From Isoetes taiwanensis (taxonomy: Eukaryota > Streptophyta > Lycopodiopsida > Isoetales > Isoetaceae): DNA of 64,000 nucleotides. The translations under genes were made by a program, and so were the position numbers. Each line of letters starts with the position of its first letter. Position 1 is the first letter of the stretch. Shown here piece by piece: positions 46,677 to 58,300 of the stretch. A model generated the notes under the pieces. That model had not been told where the DNA came from and ran no database searches. It saw only the letters and a list, made by a program, of their open reading frames with translations. The stretch is taken from assembly GCA_021234155.1 (NCBI GenBank), contig JAJEKV010000236.1, forward strand, positions 120,001 through 184,000, read 5' to 3'.

Positions 46677-48765
46677 GATAGAATAGAATAGAATAGAATA
46701 GAATATGATTTTATCGTCCACGGAGACCAACTGGCCTATGTGACCCAAGTACAAAGAGAGAGCAAAGCAGCGATACTACCGGGGGATTAAAAAACCCCAC
46801 CAAAAGGGTTTTCGGGAAAACCTTAGTAGCAATAAGGATGTCGACATACCGCACGCTATATACATAATCACAAGTACCGAGGTTAATGCCCGGATGTGGG
46901 GCATAATCGAAGTCCGCTTTATCCATTACCTCCGTGAGGTACGATCCCAACAAGCCTACAGAGGTCGTAGCTCGCGAGCTCATGAGTGGCCCGGCATTAA
47001 CTAACCGAGCATACCGAGCCTGATATGCTCGTGATGACGGACAGGCCCCGAGAGCGTGACTTTCATCCTCAATGGCACCACGCTGGAAGATCGACAGACT
47101 GCCCTCACGCGGCTCCCAAATCCATCTCCCCTGCCTCAATGCGAGGTGGTGTGCACTGTATTAACGAAAGCAATCACTCTGCGCTTTTTCATGGGTAGAT
47201 GGGTGCGCATGTAGTGGTGTGGGCCCCTCGTGAGCATGGGATTAACCCGTTGTCGATAATTTGCCACCTTGACATGTGACGTGGCCTTCGCGATCCCATG
47301 AAGCAAGCATCCAAGAAATCGCTTCAAAGCAAGCGTTCCTTCGGTGTATGCACCGGGTCTACATCCGCGGTGCCGCACATTCCATCGCGAGAACCACCGG
47401 GCTTGCTTGTCTTTCCGCAAGCTTTGAGTCGCCTGCGGGCCCATCGCCACCGCCAAAGCAAGGTTGGGCAGCCGGGCTTCATCCATAGCCACCACCTTCC
47501 TCGAAGTAAATAATGTGACGTTCCGGTCGCAGCCCTCTCAGAATGGAAGGAAGCCTGCCTCCCTCGAGCAAGATCCGATATGGGGACCGTGGATTTCACT
47601 CCCGCGCCCGGGCCAAGAAGGCCTTTTGTACCGCTCTAGATCGTTCCAAGTGGTGAGGGATATCACCGCCCCCACACTTCGCCCCATAGAGGAGGACTCG
47701 AACAAGTGTGCCTGGTAACCCCATGCATCTGGCCCTACGCTTTGTATTTGTTGTTTTGCATTGCATCTGGGGCTTTCCGGCGCAAGGACCAAGAATCCGA
47801 TGGATGCATCCCAAGTGTGTGGTAGTAGAAAACTCAATGCCCAAATACTTATAAGATCGAGTCACCTCCACTACCGCCTTACGGTAAGTGAATGAGGGAA
47901 GGCGTGGGTGTCGGATGATGGGACCAGCAGCACCCTCGTCTTGGCCAAGTTAACTCTCATGCCGCTGAATTGGCGTAAAGTGTCCAAAGCATCCAGTGGC
48001 GTTGCATGTCCTCCGGGTATATATGCGAGCGGTCAACATCATCGGATATATGAGTTGCCGGATTATGTGGTGCATCAATCGGCGCCTCCCGGCGTTTCGG
48101 CTAGCCATTCTTCTAGCTGGTCAATATACAAGCCGGAAAGAGCGGGGGGGGGATAGAGGCAGCCCCGGCGCACTTCAATACTACTAACAACGGGCTCCCG
48201 ACGATTGGTGAGACGAACCGAGCAAGCCTCGTGATAGTCTCAGGATATAGCATTCGCAAGTCGATCGGGTCCCTGCAAATGTCTCAACTGGCCCCACAAC
48301 TTATCTCGAGGCACCGTGTCAAAAGCCTGCGAAATCCACAAAGCAACAAGATGTGTTCGGGCGCTGATTCCGCTATCCTCTATGAGTGTTCGCAGAGTGA
48401 AGATATGGTCAATAGTAGAATGCCGGGCGGAAGCCTCGCTGCGGAGAGCCCGCACTCTCCATCCTCGCCAAAGTGTCGCCGTCAAGAATCCGGCAAGCAA
48501 CTTGGCAAAGACAGAATCGACCATAATGGTAATGATAGTTGGTCGGGCTGGGGGGTCCCCTCGCTTTGTATATAGGCACAAACTCACCGTAGTCCAAAGG
48601 CGGGGGAAGCCTTCTTGCAATGCCCCGCTGAAGAGTCTTTGAGGAGAACCGGCACCATTGGGGCCCAGCCCACTTGAGAAGCTCTGCCTGCATACCATCC
48701 AAATCTGCTGCCTTCCCGTTAGCGAGGCGTTGCAGGCCCATTATGACATCCCCTTCAGTAATGAC
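46677..48765 (-). mobile_element. 5'-truncated LINE with RT core, (TTCTA)n tail
   Basis: Minus strand: LANGKAADLDGMQAELLKW and FVPIYKARGPPSPTNYH (48409-48741), GFRPA, LWISQAFDTVPRDKLWGQL (48240-48698), an ISDDVD active-site variant near 48040, RVNLAKTRVLL, SYKYLGIEFSTTTHLG (47596-47871), PNLALAVAMGPQATQSL and RWFSRWNVRHRGC (47136-47495), EDESHALGACPSS (46711-47139). It ends in GGCCAGTTGGTCTCCGTGGACG and about five TTCTA units (46677-46705 on the plus strand). Frameshifts are frequent. Confidence 0.85.
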
Positions 48766-49070
48766 CAGTGCTAGGCCCGCTCATGAGGTATCTTTGCGGG
48801 CTTCAAGGTAGCCTGTTCTTTACCAAAGCAAAGGACTTTTGTTTTATCTAGATTCGCCGTTAAGCCAAACTGTAAGCAAAAGTTTTCAAGGGATGTAAGT
48901 TGCTGCTGTAAGTCACCCATGCTATAAGCACATAAAAGCAGGTCATCTGCATATAATAATAGTATCACTAGCTCATGGGCAATACGCGAAAACCTGCATT
49001 TTTCCTTTATATATGTTGATAATGACACTTTGATGGCCACACCTAGCCTTTTCTAACTTTTTAGACGTGT
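48766..49070 (-). mobile_element. LINE RT fragment with intact YADD
   Basis: An 89-codon frame contains HELVILLLYADDLLLCAYSMG, LQQQLTSLENFCLQFGLTAN and LDKTKVLCFGKEQA, the RT catalytic YADD block and the following thumb motif. It starts where the neighbouring LINE ends, so either it was the insertion target or the two recombined. Confidence 0.75.
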
Positions 49071-50589
49071 CAAATAGACATACAGGCTGAAATATCAACA
49101 CTTTCAATCTTTGTTGCATCAAAGGAGTTCCAAGACCATCTCACTGAAATCTTTGATAGCCCATGAAATGACCCTAATTTCCACAACTATGTGTAAAGAG
49201 ACCATACGATAACCAGCAATCATTCTATTTAACAATAGTTCTATATACATATTCATTGCTCCTCTTCACAAACCCAAGTGCCACTAGGAAATGTCTCTTG
49301 TGACACTTAGGGATAGAATTATTCATTTGCCCAATTATGATGAGATTATACACAAAGCCGTAGGAGGAACATAGGCATTTAGATATCATAGATGTCTTTG
49401 CAACTCTTGTAGCTAGTATGGTAGAACTTACCATATAAGTGCCTAGTTAAGTAGATGATAAAAAATATACTATGAATTCTGATAAAATGTTCGAACATAA
49501 GGCTCCGTTTAAAGACTCAAAACCTGAAAAAGTGCTTGCTATGGTCCAATCATCTTAGATTGCAGATAATTGTGGCATCTAATACCAAGTTGCTATCCCA
49601 TAATTAAGGATCTAAACACCCTTGCTTGGTTATTGTATTATGTATTATTACCACCTTGCAGGGGTGTTTAACCCCCTTTTAAAGATTGTCATTAGATGTT
49701 TGGCATCAAACCGGGGTTTTACATGTGCTACACTTGGAGGCCCCGTGCAGTTTGTGCAATTGATTGAATTAACTTTTAACGCATAAATTAAACAGAGGAA
49801 ATAACGCATCACTATAGGTACTCAAGTTCAAAAAAAATTACATTAGTAAAACACACCAAACACTTTCATTTACCTTGTGCTAGTCCAAAGCCTAACATGG
49901 GACGTAAATCTTTTAGAGCCATAAAGGTAGTTTTGCGCCGTGTGCTCTCCTCGTCTTTTCGTTTATTTTGTGGCCTCATCTTTACAAACATAATTTTTGT
50001 GCAGATTTATGTTTATCAGACGTCGAGGATGTCGTTCTGGCCGAAAACGTTACTAGTATCCTTGTCGTCTACCATATAGACATTGGGCATGTTCTTTTCC
50101 AAGGTATGGATGCTGTGGCATTGCATGGTATGGGCGTCTGGTTTTACGGGCATGATTACACCGTGAAGGTTAGGAGACCTAGCTTGAGGCTGGTTGAATT
50201 GCCCCCTTTAAATGAACTGTGTAAGCCACAAACTAATGAGAACAATGTAATTGCAATGTAACTGTGTAAGCCATAGACTAATTCCGACCTAACATGGGAC
50301 ATAAATCTTTTAGAGCCATAAAGACAGCTGAAATTTTCAACCATTATTGTTACCTACTAGAGAAGGTACCATGTATGATCTAGATAATAATGAAAACTTA
50401 ACAACTTTTTGACCATATCATCGATTATTTAGTAATTTTTTCCACAGGTTCTCATCTTTACGGAGGTTTAATACCTTGTCCTAGTCAGCAGGAAGAATTG
50501 GACAAAAATAGCATGAAGAGAAAACCAGACAGGACAAGGCCTTGGCTGTGGACCTTGAAAAAAAATATTCCAGGTGTGCGGCAGCCCAC
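49071..50589. other. No supported gene; a 40 bp duplicated block
   Basis: CCTAACATGGGAC.TAAATC followed by TTTTAGAGCCATAAAG occurs at 49891 and again at 50286. No ORF in the stretch has recognisable content. Confidence 0.5.
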
Positions 50590-50830
50590 TCAATATTCCA
50601 GGTATCAACAGCCCACCTGCATACGTGGCATCCGTTAGCAAAGTCAAGGCTAGATGCCCACAATGTATGTTTCACTAGAATCGTAGTTGCATAGAGCTTT
50701 ACAAATGTTTTCTTTTGATGGATCAGATGGATGTAGGATGGATTAGATGCTTGCACTGTAGACTCGCCATTCATTTTGACAATGGCGCTTGCAAACATGT
50801 GATTTGAAGTGTGGACATGAGTTTTCTTCT
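50590..50830 (+). pseudogene. Degenerate copy of the RBR-type exon at 51990-52210
   Basis: Nucleotide blocks match the intact ORF downstream: CAACAGCCCACCTGCAT, AAGGCTAGATGCC..CAATG, GGATTAGATGCTTGCACTG.AGACTCG and GGTTGCAAACATGT-like sequence (here GCGCTTGCAAACATGTGATTT). Stops interrupt every frame. It is either an older duplicate or a lost first copy of the same gene. Confidence 0.7.
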
Positions 50831-50950
50831 CTCTGAGGATGAGACTGCCAATATGACCGAATTATATCATGGGGGTTATTTCAATTGTCTAGCTATGCGA
50901 ATGGAAGACATTTTCATCTACAACATGACAGTTAAACTAGACATATTACA

Positions 50951-51037
50951 GAATAGATACAATCCAAATGTTGGGAGCCAATGTGAATTGTAATATATAC
51001 AATCCAAATGTTGGGAGCCAATGTGAATGGAAAATAT
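50951..51037 (+). repeat. Tandem duplication, 43 bp unit
   Basis: ATACAATCCAAATGTTGGGAGC followed by CAATGTGAAT occurs twice in succession (50957 and 51000). The remaining sequence to 51488 has no supported gene. Confidence 0.8.
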
Positions 51038-51488
51038 TTCGGATTGCAGCATGTTGTGTGGGCAATGTTAAAGGGACAAGCTGAATTGCCACAAGTTGTA
51101 GAAAAGTTTTTTCCCTTGTGCTAGCCCAATGTGAATGGAGTGTATATTTGGATTAATTAAAATTAATGTACAAGAATTGATGCTTTTTCTAAATGAATTT
51201 TCTATTCTCTTGGGCACAACAAAAAGTGTAGCCCACATTTTGTTGAATTATATGGGACATTCTCGTTGGAAATATGAAGCAGTACAAGTTGTTCAAACAC
51301 GGGTAATACAATTTATGGAAGTTGCTCAAACACCATACCCTAAAAGTTCTTTACAACCTGACTTCTCTTTGAAAATACACTTGTTAGTATAGATTATTAT
51401 ATTTCAAGTTTAGCCAAATATACCCTCTTTGAGCAACTTCCACAAAGACTTGAACAATGGCGATTGATAGACTAAGGAAAAGGTCTAG

Positions 51489-52235
51489 TTGGACAGCGTT
51501 AGTTACGTTACAATTTTCTATTCTATTCTATTTTATGTTGCCGTGTATTACAGCGTGTATAACAAAATTGCCAGGAGGTTACAGGTAATAGCGATTTCGT
51601 CGAAACTGCTCAAACACGAAATACGTTTTTTAGGTGCGCATTGGAGCTCTATAAATGGGCACTGGCTGAGTGTAGAGTTCATATTTTTTAAAATCATGGG
51701 TGTAAAATTCTGGCTGCTGTTTAAAAGAAAGCTGATGGTGTCTGTAAAGTTGAGCAGATATCTCTGGGATCTGCTTCATGAAAGGCTGAGAAGAAAGAAA
51801 GATGAAGAGCAGTATATCCGATTGATCGGCAAACAGAATGAAGCAGGAAGAAGCAAAATTGCCATACTTTATGAGCAGGCAGAATTGGAAAGAATAGCAG
51901 CTCTCAAATGGAGAGCCAAGCAGATCGAGATAGATCACAAGCTCAAGGAAGGCCATCACCTGCCATCCGATTTGCCAGCTGTCAACAGCCCACCTGCACT
52001 GATATCCAAAGCTAAGGCTAGATGCCACCAATGCATGTTCCACCATGGTCTTGAATGTCAAGAGTTTCATCAGCTTTTGCTTTACATTGAGATAGAAGAT
52101 GAAGAACCTAAAGAATGGATTCGATGCCTGCGCTGCGGACTCGTTGTGTCTTGCCATACTGATGGTTGCAAACATGTAGCTTGCAGATGTGGTCATGAAT
52201 TTTGCTCTACCTGTGGATGGGATTGGCCAGTCTGA
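51489..52235 (+). CDS. RBR-type E3 ligase fragment ending in a RING2-like zinc domain
   Basis: Open frame of 248 codons. Residues about 90-170 form a charged helix (ERLRRKKDEEQYIRLIGKQN, AELERIAALKWRAKQIEIDH). The end holds CHQCMFHHGLEC and then WIRCLRCGLVVSCHTDGC, KHVACRCGHEFCSTCGWDW, which has the Cys/His spacing and the GC.H..C.CGHEFC..C...W signature of the last RING (RING2) of RING-between-RING ubiquitin ligases. The catalytic Cys position falls within C.T.GCKH. The first RING and IBR units are absent. The first 35 codons include TTCTATTCTATTCTATT, a LINE-tail-like tract, so the real start is probably downstream or in a missing exon. It may be a truncated gene or a last exon. Confidence 0.65.
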   Translation: MDSVSYVTIFYSILFYVAVYYSVYNKIARRLQVIAISSKLLKHEIRFLGAHWSSINGHWLSVEFIFFKIMGVKFWLLFKRKLMVSVKLSRYLWDLLHERLRRKKDEEQYIRLIGKQNEAGRSKIAILYEQAELERIAALKWRAKQIEIDHKLKEGHHLPSDLPAVNSPPALISKAKARCHQCMFHHGLECQEFHQLLLYIEIEDEEPKEWIRCLRCGLVVSCHTDGCKHVACRCGHEFCSTCGWDWPV

Positions 52236-52650
52236 ATAGCTAAAACTAATAACTAACCACATTTGTCTTTGTCCAACCCTTCTGGAACTCTAGGTATTCC
52301 CTGCCACACCTTCCTCCACACTACACCATGCATTTTGCTGGTAGCTTTATTGTCAGAATCATACAACTAAGAACTCTCCTTGTCCCATCCTCTAGCTATG
52401 ACATCGTGTGTCCCCGACACACAGAACTCTGCCTGTCCCATGCCCCAGCTGTGACCAGTGCGCTTGGACATGGAAGAAGAAATGTAAAATGAAAAGTTAG
52501 GTCTTCTCATTGTAGGACGCAATGTCATGGCAGCCTTTAATGCTTAATGCTGGTGTTTTCACTTGCTCAAGATGTCAAGCATAACATATAAACTATAGAA
52601 ACAAAGAGCAAAGATTGTTTGATGGGGATTTCTTATATCTATAACAAAAC

Positions 52651-52915
52651 AATGTTCTAATAAACACACAATGTTACAAACAGGGACCCTATTTGCTTTA
52701 AAGCATTTGTCTTCTTTTTTTTTCCAATTGATTTGGCTACTTCTATTAGAACAAGCTGCTAGTAGAAGGAGGAGTGTTAGATGTTCTAATAAACACACAA
52801 TGTTACAAACAGGGACCCTATTTTCTAAAAAGCATTTGTCTTTTTTTTTTTTAATAATTGAATTGGCTAGAGACGACACTTTAATTAGAACAAGCTGCTA
52901 GTAGAATGAGGAGTG
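52651..52915 (+). repeat. Tandem duplication, about 131 bp unit
   Basis: GATGTTCTAATAAACACACA through GAGTGTTAGATG occurs at 52651-52781 and 52782-52915. Copies differ in a T run and a short insertion (AGACGACACTTT). Flanking 52236-52650 and 52916-53436 show no gene. Confidence 0.9.
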
Positions 52916-53436
52916 TTAGATGTATGTGCATTTTGCATTTTAATTTTTGAAGCATTTCAAGCAAATGTAGACAATGCAATAATGAAATCCTGCTTAAGGT
53001 GATATTACATAATCAGATCAAAATGGGAGTTGAGAAGAATGTACCTAATTGTCATTATGAAGATATGCATGCCTTCTTCCCTAGATTAAAAGCAGCAGCA
53101 AATACACAACTCGAAGATTCCTAAGTCTGGTACATATAATTGTCTGTGTCATCATGGAATCTTCAGTTGACCTAGAGATATAGATTCAGACCAGCTTACG
53201 GAATGTAAAAGTAGTACCTTGCAGTATATCCAGGTACCCAAGGTTTAGATACCAAAACTAGGTAAGATGCAGCTGATTTTGCTTTGATGCACATATCATC
53301 ATGTACTAAAGATTTAGAGGAGCTTGCATAGCAAGATGATGACCTGTGCAACAGAAGACGATGTTGGGTCTTCTGAAATGATTGGATAGAAAAGAAAACC
53401 AAATCAAACTGGAAAATTACCTTAAAATCCAAAGCA

Positions 53437-53637
53437 CTAATTTATTGAGTATACTAACAGCATAGTAGGCTGCCAGGGCCTCAGGTGGCTGCATGGCTGA
53501 GAAAGGCAAATTAGCAGCAAGACCTTATTTGGACGCACAAGGAATTCTAAAGAAATCAGAATCTCTGGCAATGGATACTTTGGCATTGCATCATCAATAA
53601 CTTTTAAGAGAAATATGATGCTCTCTTTCTCTTCCTT
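53437..53637 (-). CDS. Possible exon, unknown protein
   Basis: After an acceptor-like TATTTTGCAG, the frame reads KEEKESIIFLLKVIDDAMPK and YPLPEILISLEFLVRPNK. A second frame then has protein-like ANLPFSAMQPPEALAAYYAV, implying one frameshift or a misread base near 53530. Family unknown; position and strand allow it to be a 3' exon of the minus-strand gene upstream. Confidence 0.4.
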   Translation of the reverse strand, partial: KEEKESIIFLLKVIDDAMPKYPLPEILISLEFLVRPNKVLLLICLSQPCSHLRPWQPTMLLVYSIN

Positions 53638-53978
53638 CTGCAAAATATGAACCACAAAGCTTCAATTAGTTTCAACAATCTTCAGCAAAGGGCATTCACA
53701 AACTCTATAACATGAAAATCTCTCAAATGCAACTACCAAAGCAACTGCAATTGCAATTGCAGCTGCAATCTAACCTTTTCAGAAATTGGAACTGCCTCTC
53801 CAACTGCAACTGCACCGACAAAAACTAGAACCTAACACAAGCAGCGACACAAACATAAACTCTAAATTAAGAATCTGCAGCAGCAGCACAAACATGAAGT
53901 TTGATCGACTCTCTTCAAACTACCTACTACTATTCATATCTTTGCTTAAACAAGTAGCTCTTACTTTAGTATGAGATG

Positions 53979-54074
53979 TTACAACATCAAAGCTAGGCCA
54001 TTTGGCGACGGAAGTACTTTAGGTGCATCAGCCTCTCCTTCATCGATTGTAACATCCTCAACATCAACACTTCG
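53979..54074 (-). CDS. Possible terminal exon with stop, unknown protein
   Basis: Open frame SVDVEDVTIDEGEADAPKVL, PSPNGLALML then TAA at 53979. The acidic, low-bias composition looks coding. Another candidate exon lies at about 54150-54235 (ALRSTSLNSKELNNEKEHVD). Neither has a fully convincing pair of splice sites. 54236-55304 shows nothing else that I can support. Confidence 0.3.
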   Translation of the reverse strand, partial: RSVDVEDVTIDEGEADAPKVLPSPNGLALML

Positions 54075-55304
54075 TATGAGTAAAGAAGTATGCTTACAGA
54101 ATCTAAGCTAAATTATGCTGTGGTTATTATAAACTAAAGCAAATGCGCATCTCCGCAGCTGCATCAACATGCTCTTTCTCATTATTCAACTCCTTAGAAT
54201 TGAGCGATGTGCTCCTCAAAGCTGGTTTATTCCACATCACAAAACAGCCTGAAAACATTAATGCTTAATGCAATTAAAGATGTCCTTTACAATAACGAAT
54301 TATTGTTGAAAGAACAATATTAAAAGCCTGTGATAAGACACGTCACAAAGCAGTTCTAAAATTTAGAACTACAATTAGCTTTGATAGCGACAAATTAAAA
54401 ATTCCCTATTGCAATGCTTAATGCCATGGTAAGTAGATTTTGCAATATAAATTTCTATTAAAAGAAGGGTTTTAACCGATTATGGAGCTGTGGCTAAATT
54501 TCATGATATAAAGGAACCTAGAGGTGATAAACGCACATTCTACCAAAATATACTAATTTAATTCTTGGTTGAAAAATTCTTAAAATACAAAAATGTTATA
54601 AAGTAGGGATTGGAGTGCATGTGAAGGTTAACCAAATCTAAAATGTAAAGCATCTTCTTATCCTTGCAAAGATGCATCCAAGGCTAAAGGAACAGATGAA
54701 ATTTTTGACAGGGAAGAACTGCAAATGTAGGTTCACCCCAAAGTACTGCCATGGCAGCTTTTGCCACAGTAAGCTCTTCCTTATGAAAACACTTTAGATA
54801 CTGGGATAATTGCAACGTCATCCAACTGATGCTGAGATGCAGAGACCTAGATGTGAGAGACGCATCAAACAAACGCAGTGCTAGAACAATCCAAGGCTAA
54901 AGGAAAAGATGAAAATTTAAGAAATTGCAGCCATGTAACATTGGTTTTACTTGGTACATGCTGAACGCACGACTTATTCAAATTTTGGTTTATTGCTAGA
55001 GAAAACCTTTCAAATGCCTTGATTTATTTAGCTTCTGAATATGTAGTACCATTTCCAGGTCCATACCAAATAAGTAATATAAGAAGCCAACCCTGGATGC
55101 CTCTCTGCATACTTCTAAATTATGCTAAGAATCTAAATTATTTTGGGCAGAATAGCATAATCAAAATTGTGCACAAGGCAAAAATGTCAAGAGTTTAAGA
55201 ATTCACGTACATTATAGCACATTTAAATTGTTCTGCACCAAAGGAAAAAAAACTCCTCTATAACATACATTTTTTACTAGTCCTTATGAGGAAAAAAATA
55301 GAAC

Positions 55305-58300
55305 CTTGTTCGTTGGTGCCATCTGCATGAGTTGCAAGGTGGAGATATGACGCTGGAGCAGAAGTCGAATGGAGCCTGGATAGCTGCCACATTTAACCAC
55401 AAATGGGCTAAACAGTGTATGAAATTAGGTATATGCCACTAATTACCTTTTCTGAGTGGTCATCTTGGCTTTGCTTCCTGTTGCATTTGCGAACATCATA
55501 TGTCGAGCACACATAAATTAAAGTAAGCCTATATCCATCTGTCCCAATCGTCCAAATTCTAACAGTTTCATCCCCCACCTAACCAGCACAGGTCACAGAA
55601 GGGTGTAATTACATGGACTTATCTGCCCACTTTATTAGACAGCACTTTTATCTCATATGCTACCTGAAGGTCGTGCAACCAATCATTTCGGGACATCAAT
55701 ACTAGCTTAGAAAGAATTCCCTCTGAATATTTACTAGAGCCATAGCCAACTCACAGCCACTGTCAGTTTGTTTCAAAATAAGCATTTCCTTTACTTCAAT
55801 ACTGATGCACCTAACGGCAAACAAAAGAACCTCTCAGAAAATATCTTTCCATATTGGCAGTTAGGCTTTTACTCATCCAAGTATATCTTGCACTGCCCAT
55901 CATTGTCGCATGGCTATTTTGCAAAGAGGAGTACTAGATCATGTGAGGAAGGGCATATTGCACAAAGAAGTATCAGATCACAAAATGGGAGAGAAGCTTC
56001 TAAATAAACGTACTTGATGCCGACCTGCTATAGAAATATTCTTGCCGCCGCTGTCTTGCTTCGTCGAAAAATGTGATTTTTGTTTATGACGATGCTCAAT
56101 GAAAGACTTGAGGAGGAATCCGGTAACTGATAAGGGCAACAGGGTTCTGCACGGCATAAAATGTATATCCCACAGCCATCCATGAATTACTAAATCACGC
56201 TTACAAAAATTACTACAGTAAAAGCGCGATTACTAAATAGGATATGTTCCATAATTCTTACTAAGAACTTCTTATGTTCTATAGTTCGTACTAGGAACTA
56301 GGAACTATGCTGAATAGCAACTACTTATGCTGAAAATTCATAGGCAAATCTCGTAACCCGGACGATAAAGTGGGCCCTGCTGGCCTGAAACTTTATTTAT
56401 CAACCACGGCCTTGCATGAACAAAAACTAGCAGAATTGCAGGCTAGGCAGATGGATTTGCGTTGGTATTTTATTCGTAGTAATTTGAATTTTGGCGGCAT
56501 GCTAAGATCTTCCCTGTGATCTTGATTCCTAGACATACGAATCGTCTACTCTTAGATATGCTCAAGCACCGAGCTTTTAAAAACCTCGCCCTTCTGCAAT
56601 ATGGTGTCTTGGTGCTTGCAAAGTCGAGGATAAAAAGACCATCTTTAATCTGTTTCATGATTTAATTGAATTTGCAACCAATAGATCCAAATCATCTTTT
56701 GTCTAGTACCTAGATATTGGCATGTAATATCTTAAGCTAACTGCATTAGATACAAATAATCCCGTTTGGTTTCTTAGATATTTTCTTGTAATATTCTACG
56801 TGTCCAAATGCACGCATTGAGACATTATGATCCACCAAAAAACCTGAACAAGAGGTGCATTTATCTGTAATTATTATATGGTCCTTCAGAAGCTTTAAGA
56901 TCTTCCAGTAAAGATTTCTCCGAACAAATGAACACTCTATACCTCTTTTATAAAAAGAGCTTTCAACTCGGGCTCTCTTGATGGCAACTTGAATAAATAC
57001 CTTTTTAGTGTTCCTGTTATCAGAATAATTCATGGAAATTCAGCGCTGTATAAAGATGCAAGCACACATGTTGGCAAATATAGAAACCAAGATATACCGC
57101 AAAGAAGTCTCTTGTAATACTATGATATGAGTTATCGTATACTGGTTGGTTGAAATTTTGAACTAGTGGTATCCAGTTTACAGAAGTGCACCTTCAAAGG
57201 CTGATGAGGGGGATACCACCTAGTAAACCATTTCTGGTTAATGGAAATTAGAGGTAGGGTCAAGTCAAGACATTAATTGGTGAAAACTGTAATATCATTT
57301 ATTTCCATAAGGTCCAATCATCGCTCACTTCTCTTTATTGTTCATTCTCGGCCATTGATATGGGGAACATTCCATATCATATTTTCAAATGGAGACACTA
57401 CAGCCGTCAGTTGACCCTTTGATGGGGTCAATCTGACATTTCCATGTCAACATATGATTTCGTCCCAATGGTTCACAAGTCAGCTATGCAGTCAAACAGA
57501 TTAAGAAAAATACAAGGGCACTGAGGGATTTGAGCCCTCCTGCCATTGGCAGACCCACAAAGCATGTCATAACCGAAATAAACATAGAACAAAGCAACAA
57601 CAAGAACATAGTATTAAGAAAACAAAGTATTATTCTACTACCAGCAGCCGTTGCAAACAAAACACCAGAAAACCCTTGAAAAAACTGTCAGCTTCGAAAC
57701 ATAAAAAAAAAGGCACAATAACAAAGTTGTACAGCAGCTGGGTATTGGCTAAAACCTGCATATTGCCTGCAACTCCAAAAAATTCTGCCCAAAATATCAT
57801 CCGGAATTCCATCTCCATAATCCTGCTCTTCTGCAAAACATCTCTCCATCCCACTCCTGCAAAAAAAATTTGTGGCTTACTCCATCTCCGGAATCCCCGC
57901 CTCCTGCAAAAACTCCATGCATCTAATAGCAGACCGCCTCTGCCATGTGCACACAGCACTGTGCCCCTGTTCCTTGCTCCACACTTGACCTAAACCAGAA
58001 TACCTAAAATATAATACACCATGTCGCCAATATGAAAGCCTCTAAATAGCAACATGCCACGTCATCTTTTTTTAGCATCTCCATGTGACGTTTTCTACGA
58101 GCTAAAATAGCAACTTCAATAAAGGCATCTCCTTGGGTCAAACCAGCCCATCCACCATCAGCATCATATGAAAATGTTTACTTATACACCGCCATAACCA
58201 TTCACAACTTAATATCTACTTATACACCGCCATCTTATATAACACCATACGCTTTTCACGTTTTGGGAGCTTTATTCAAAGTTATCCATATAATGACTAT

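Noticed and set aside
51518-51540. A LINE 3' end from the TTCTATTCTATTCTATT tract
   Set aside because: The preceding sequence lacks the stem-loop and GACGTTAATAAA-like linker found in the other LINE ends, so the tract alone is not enough.
56470-57033. Two adjoining minus-strand ORFs of 62 and 95 codons
   Set aside because: No motif, no splice borders and no relation to the neighbouring exons; open stretches of this length are expected in A/T-rich DNA.
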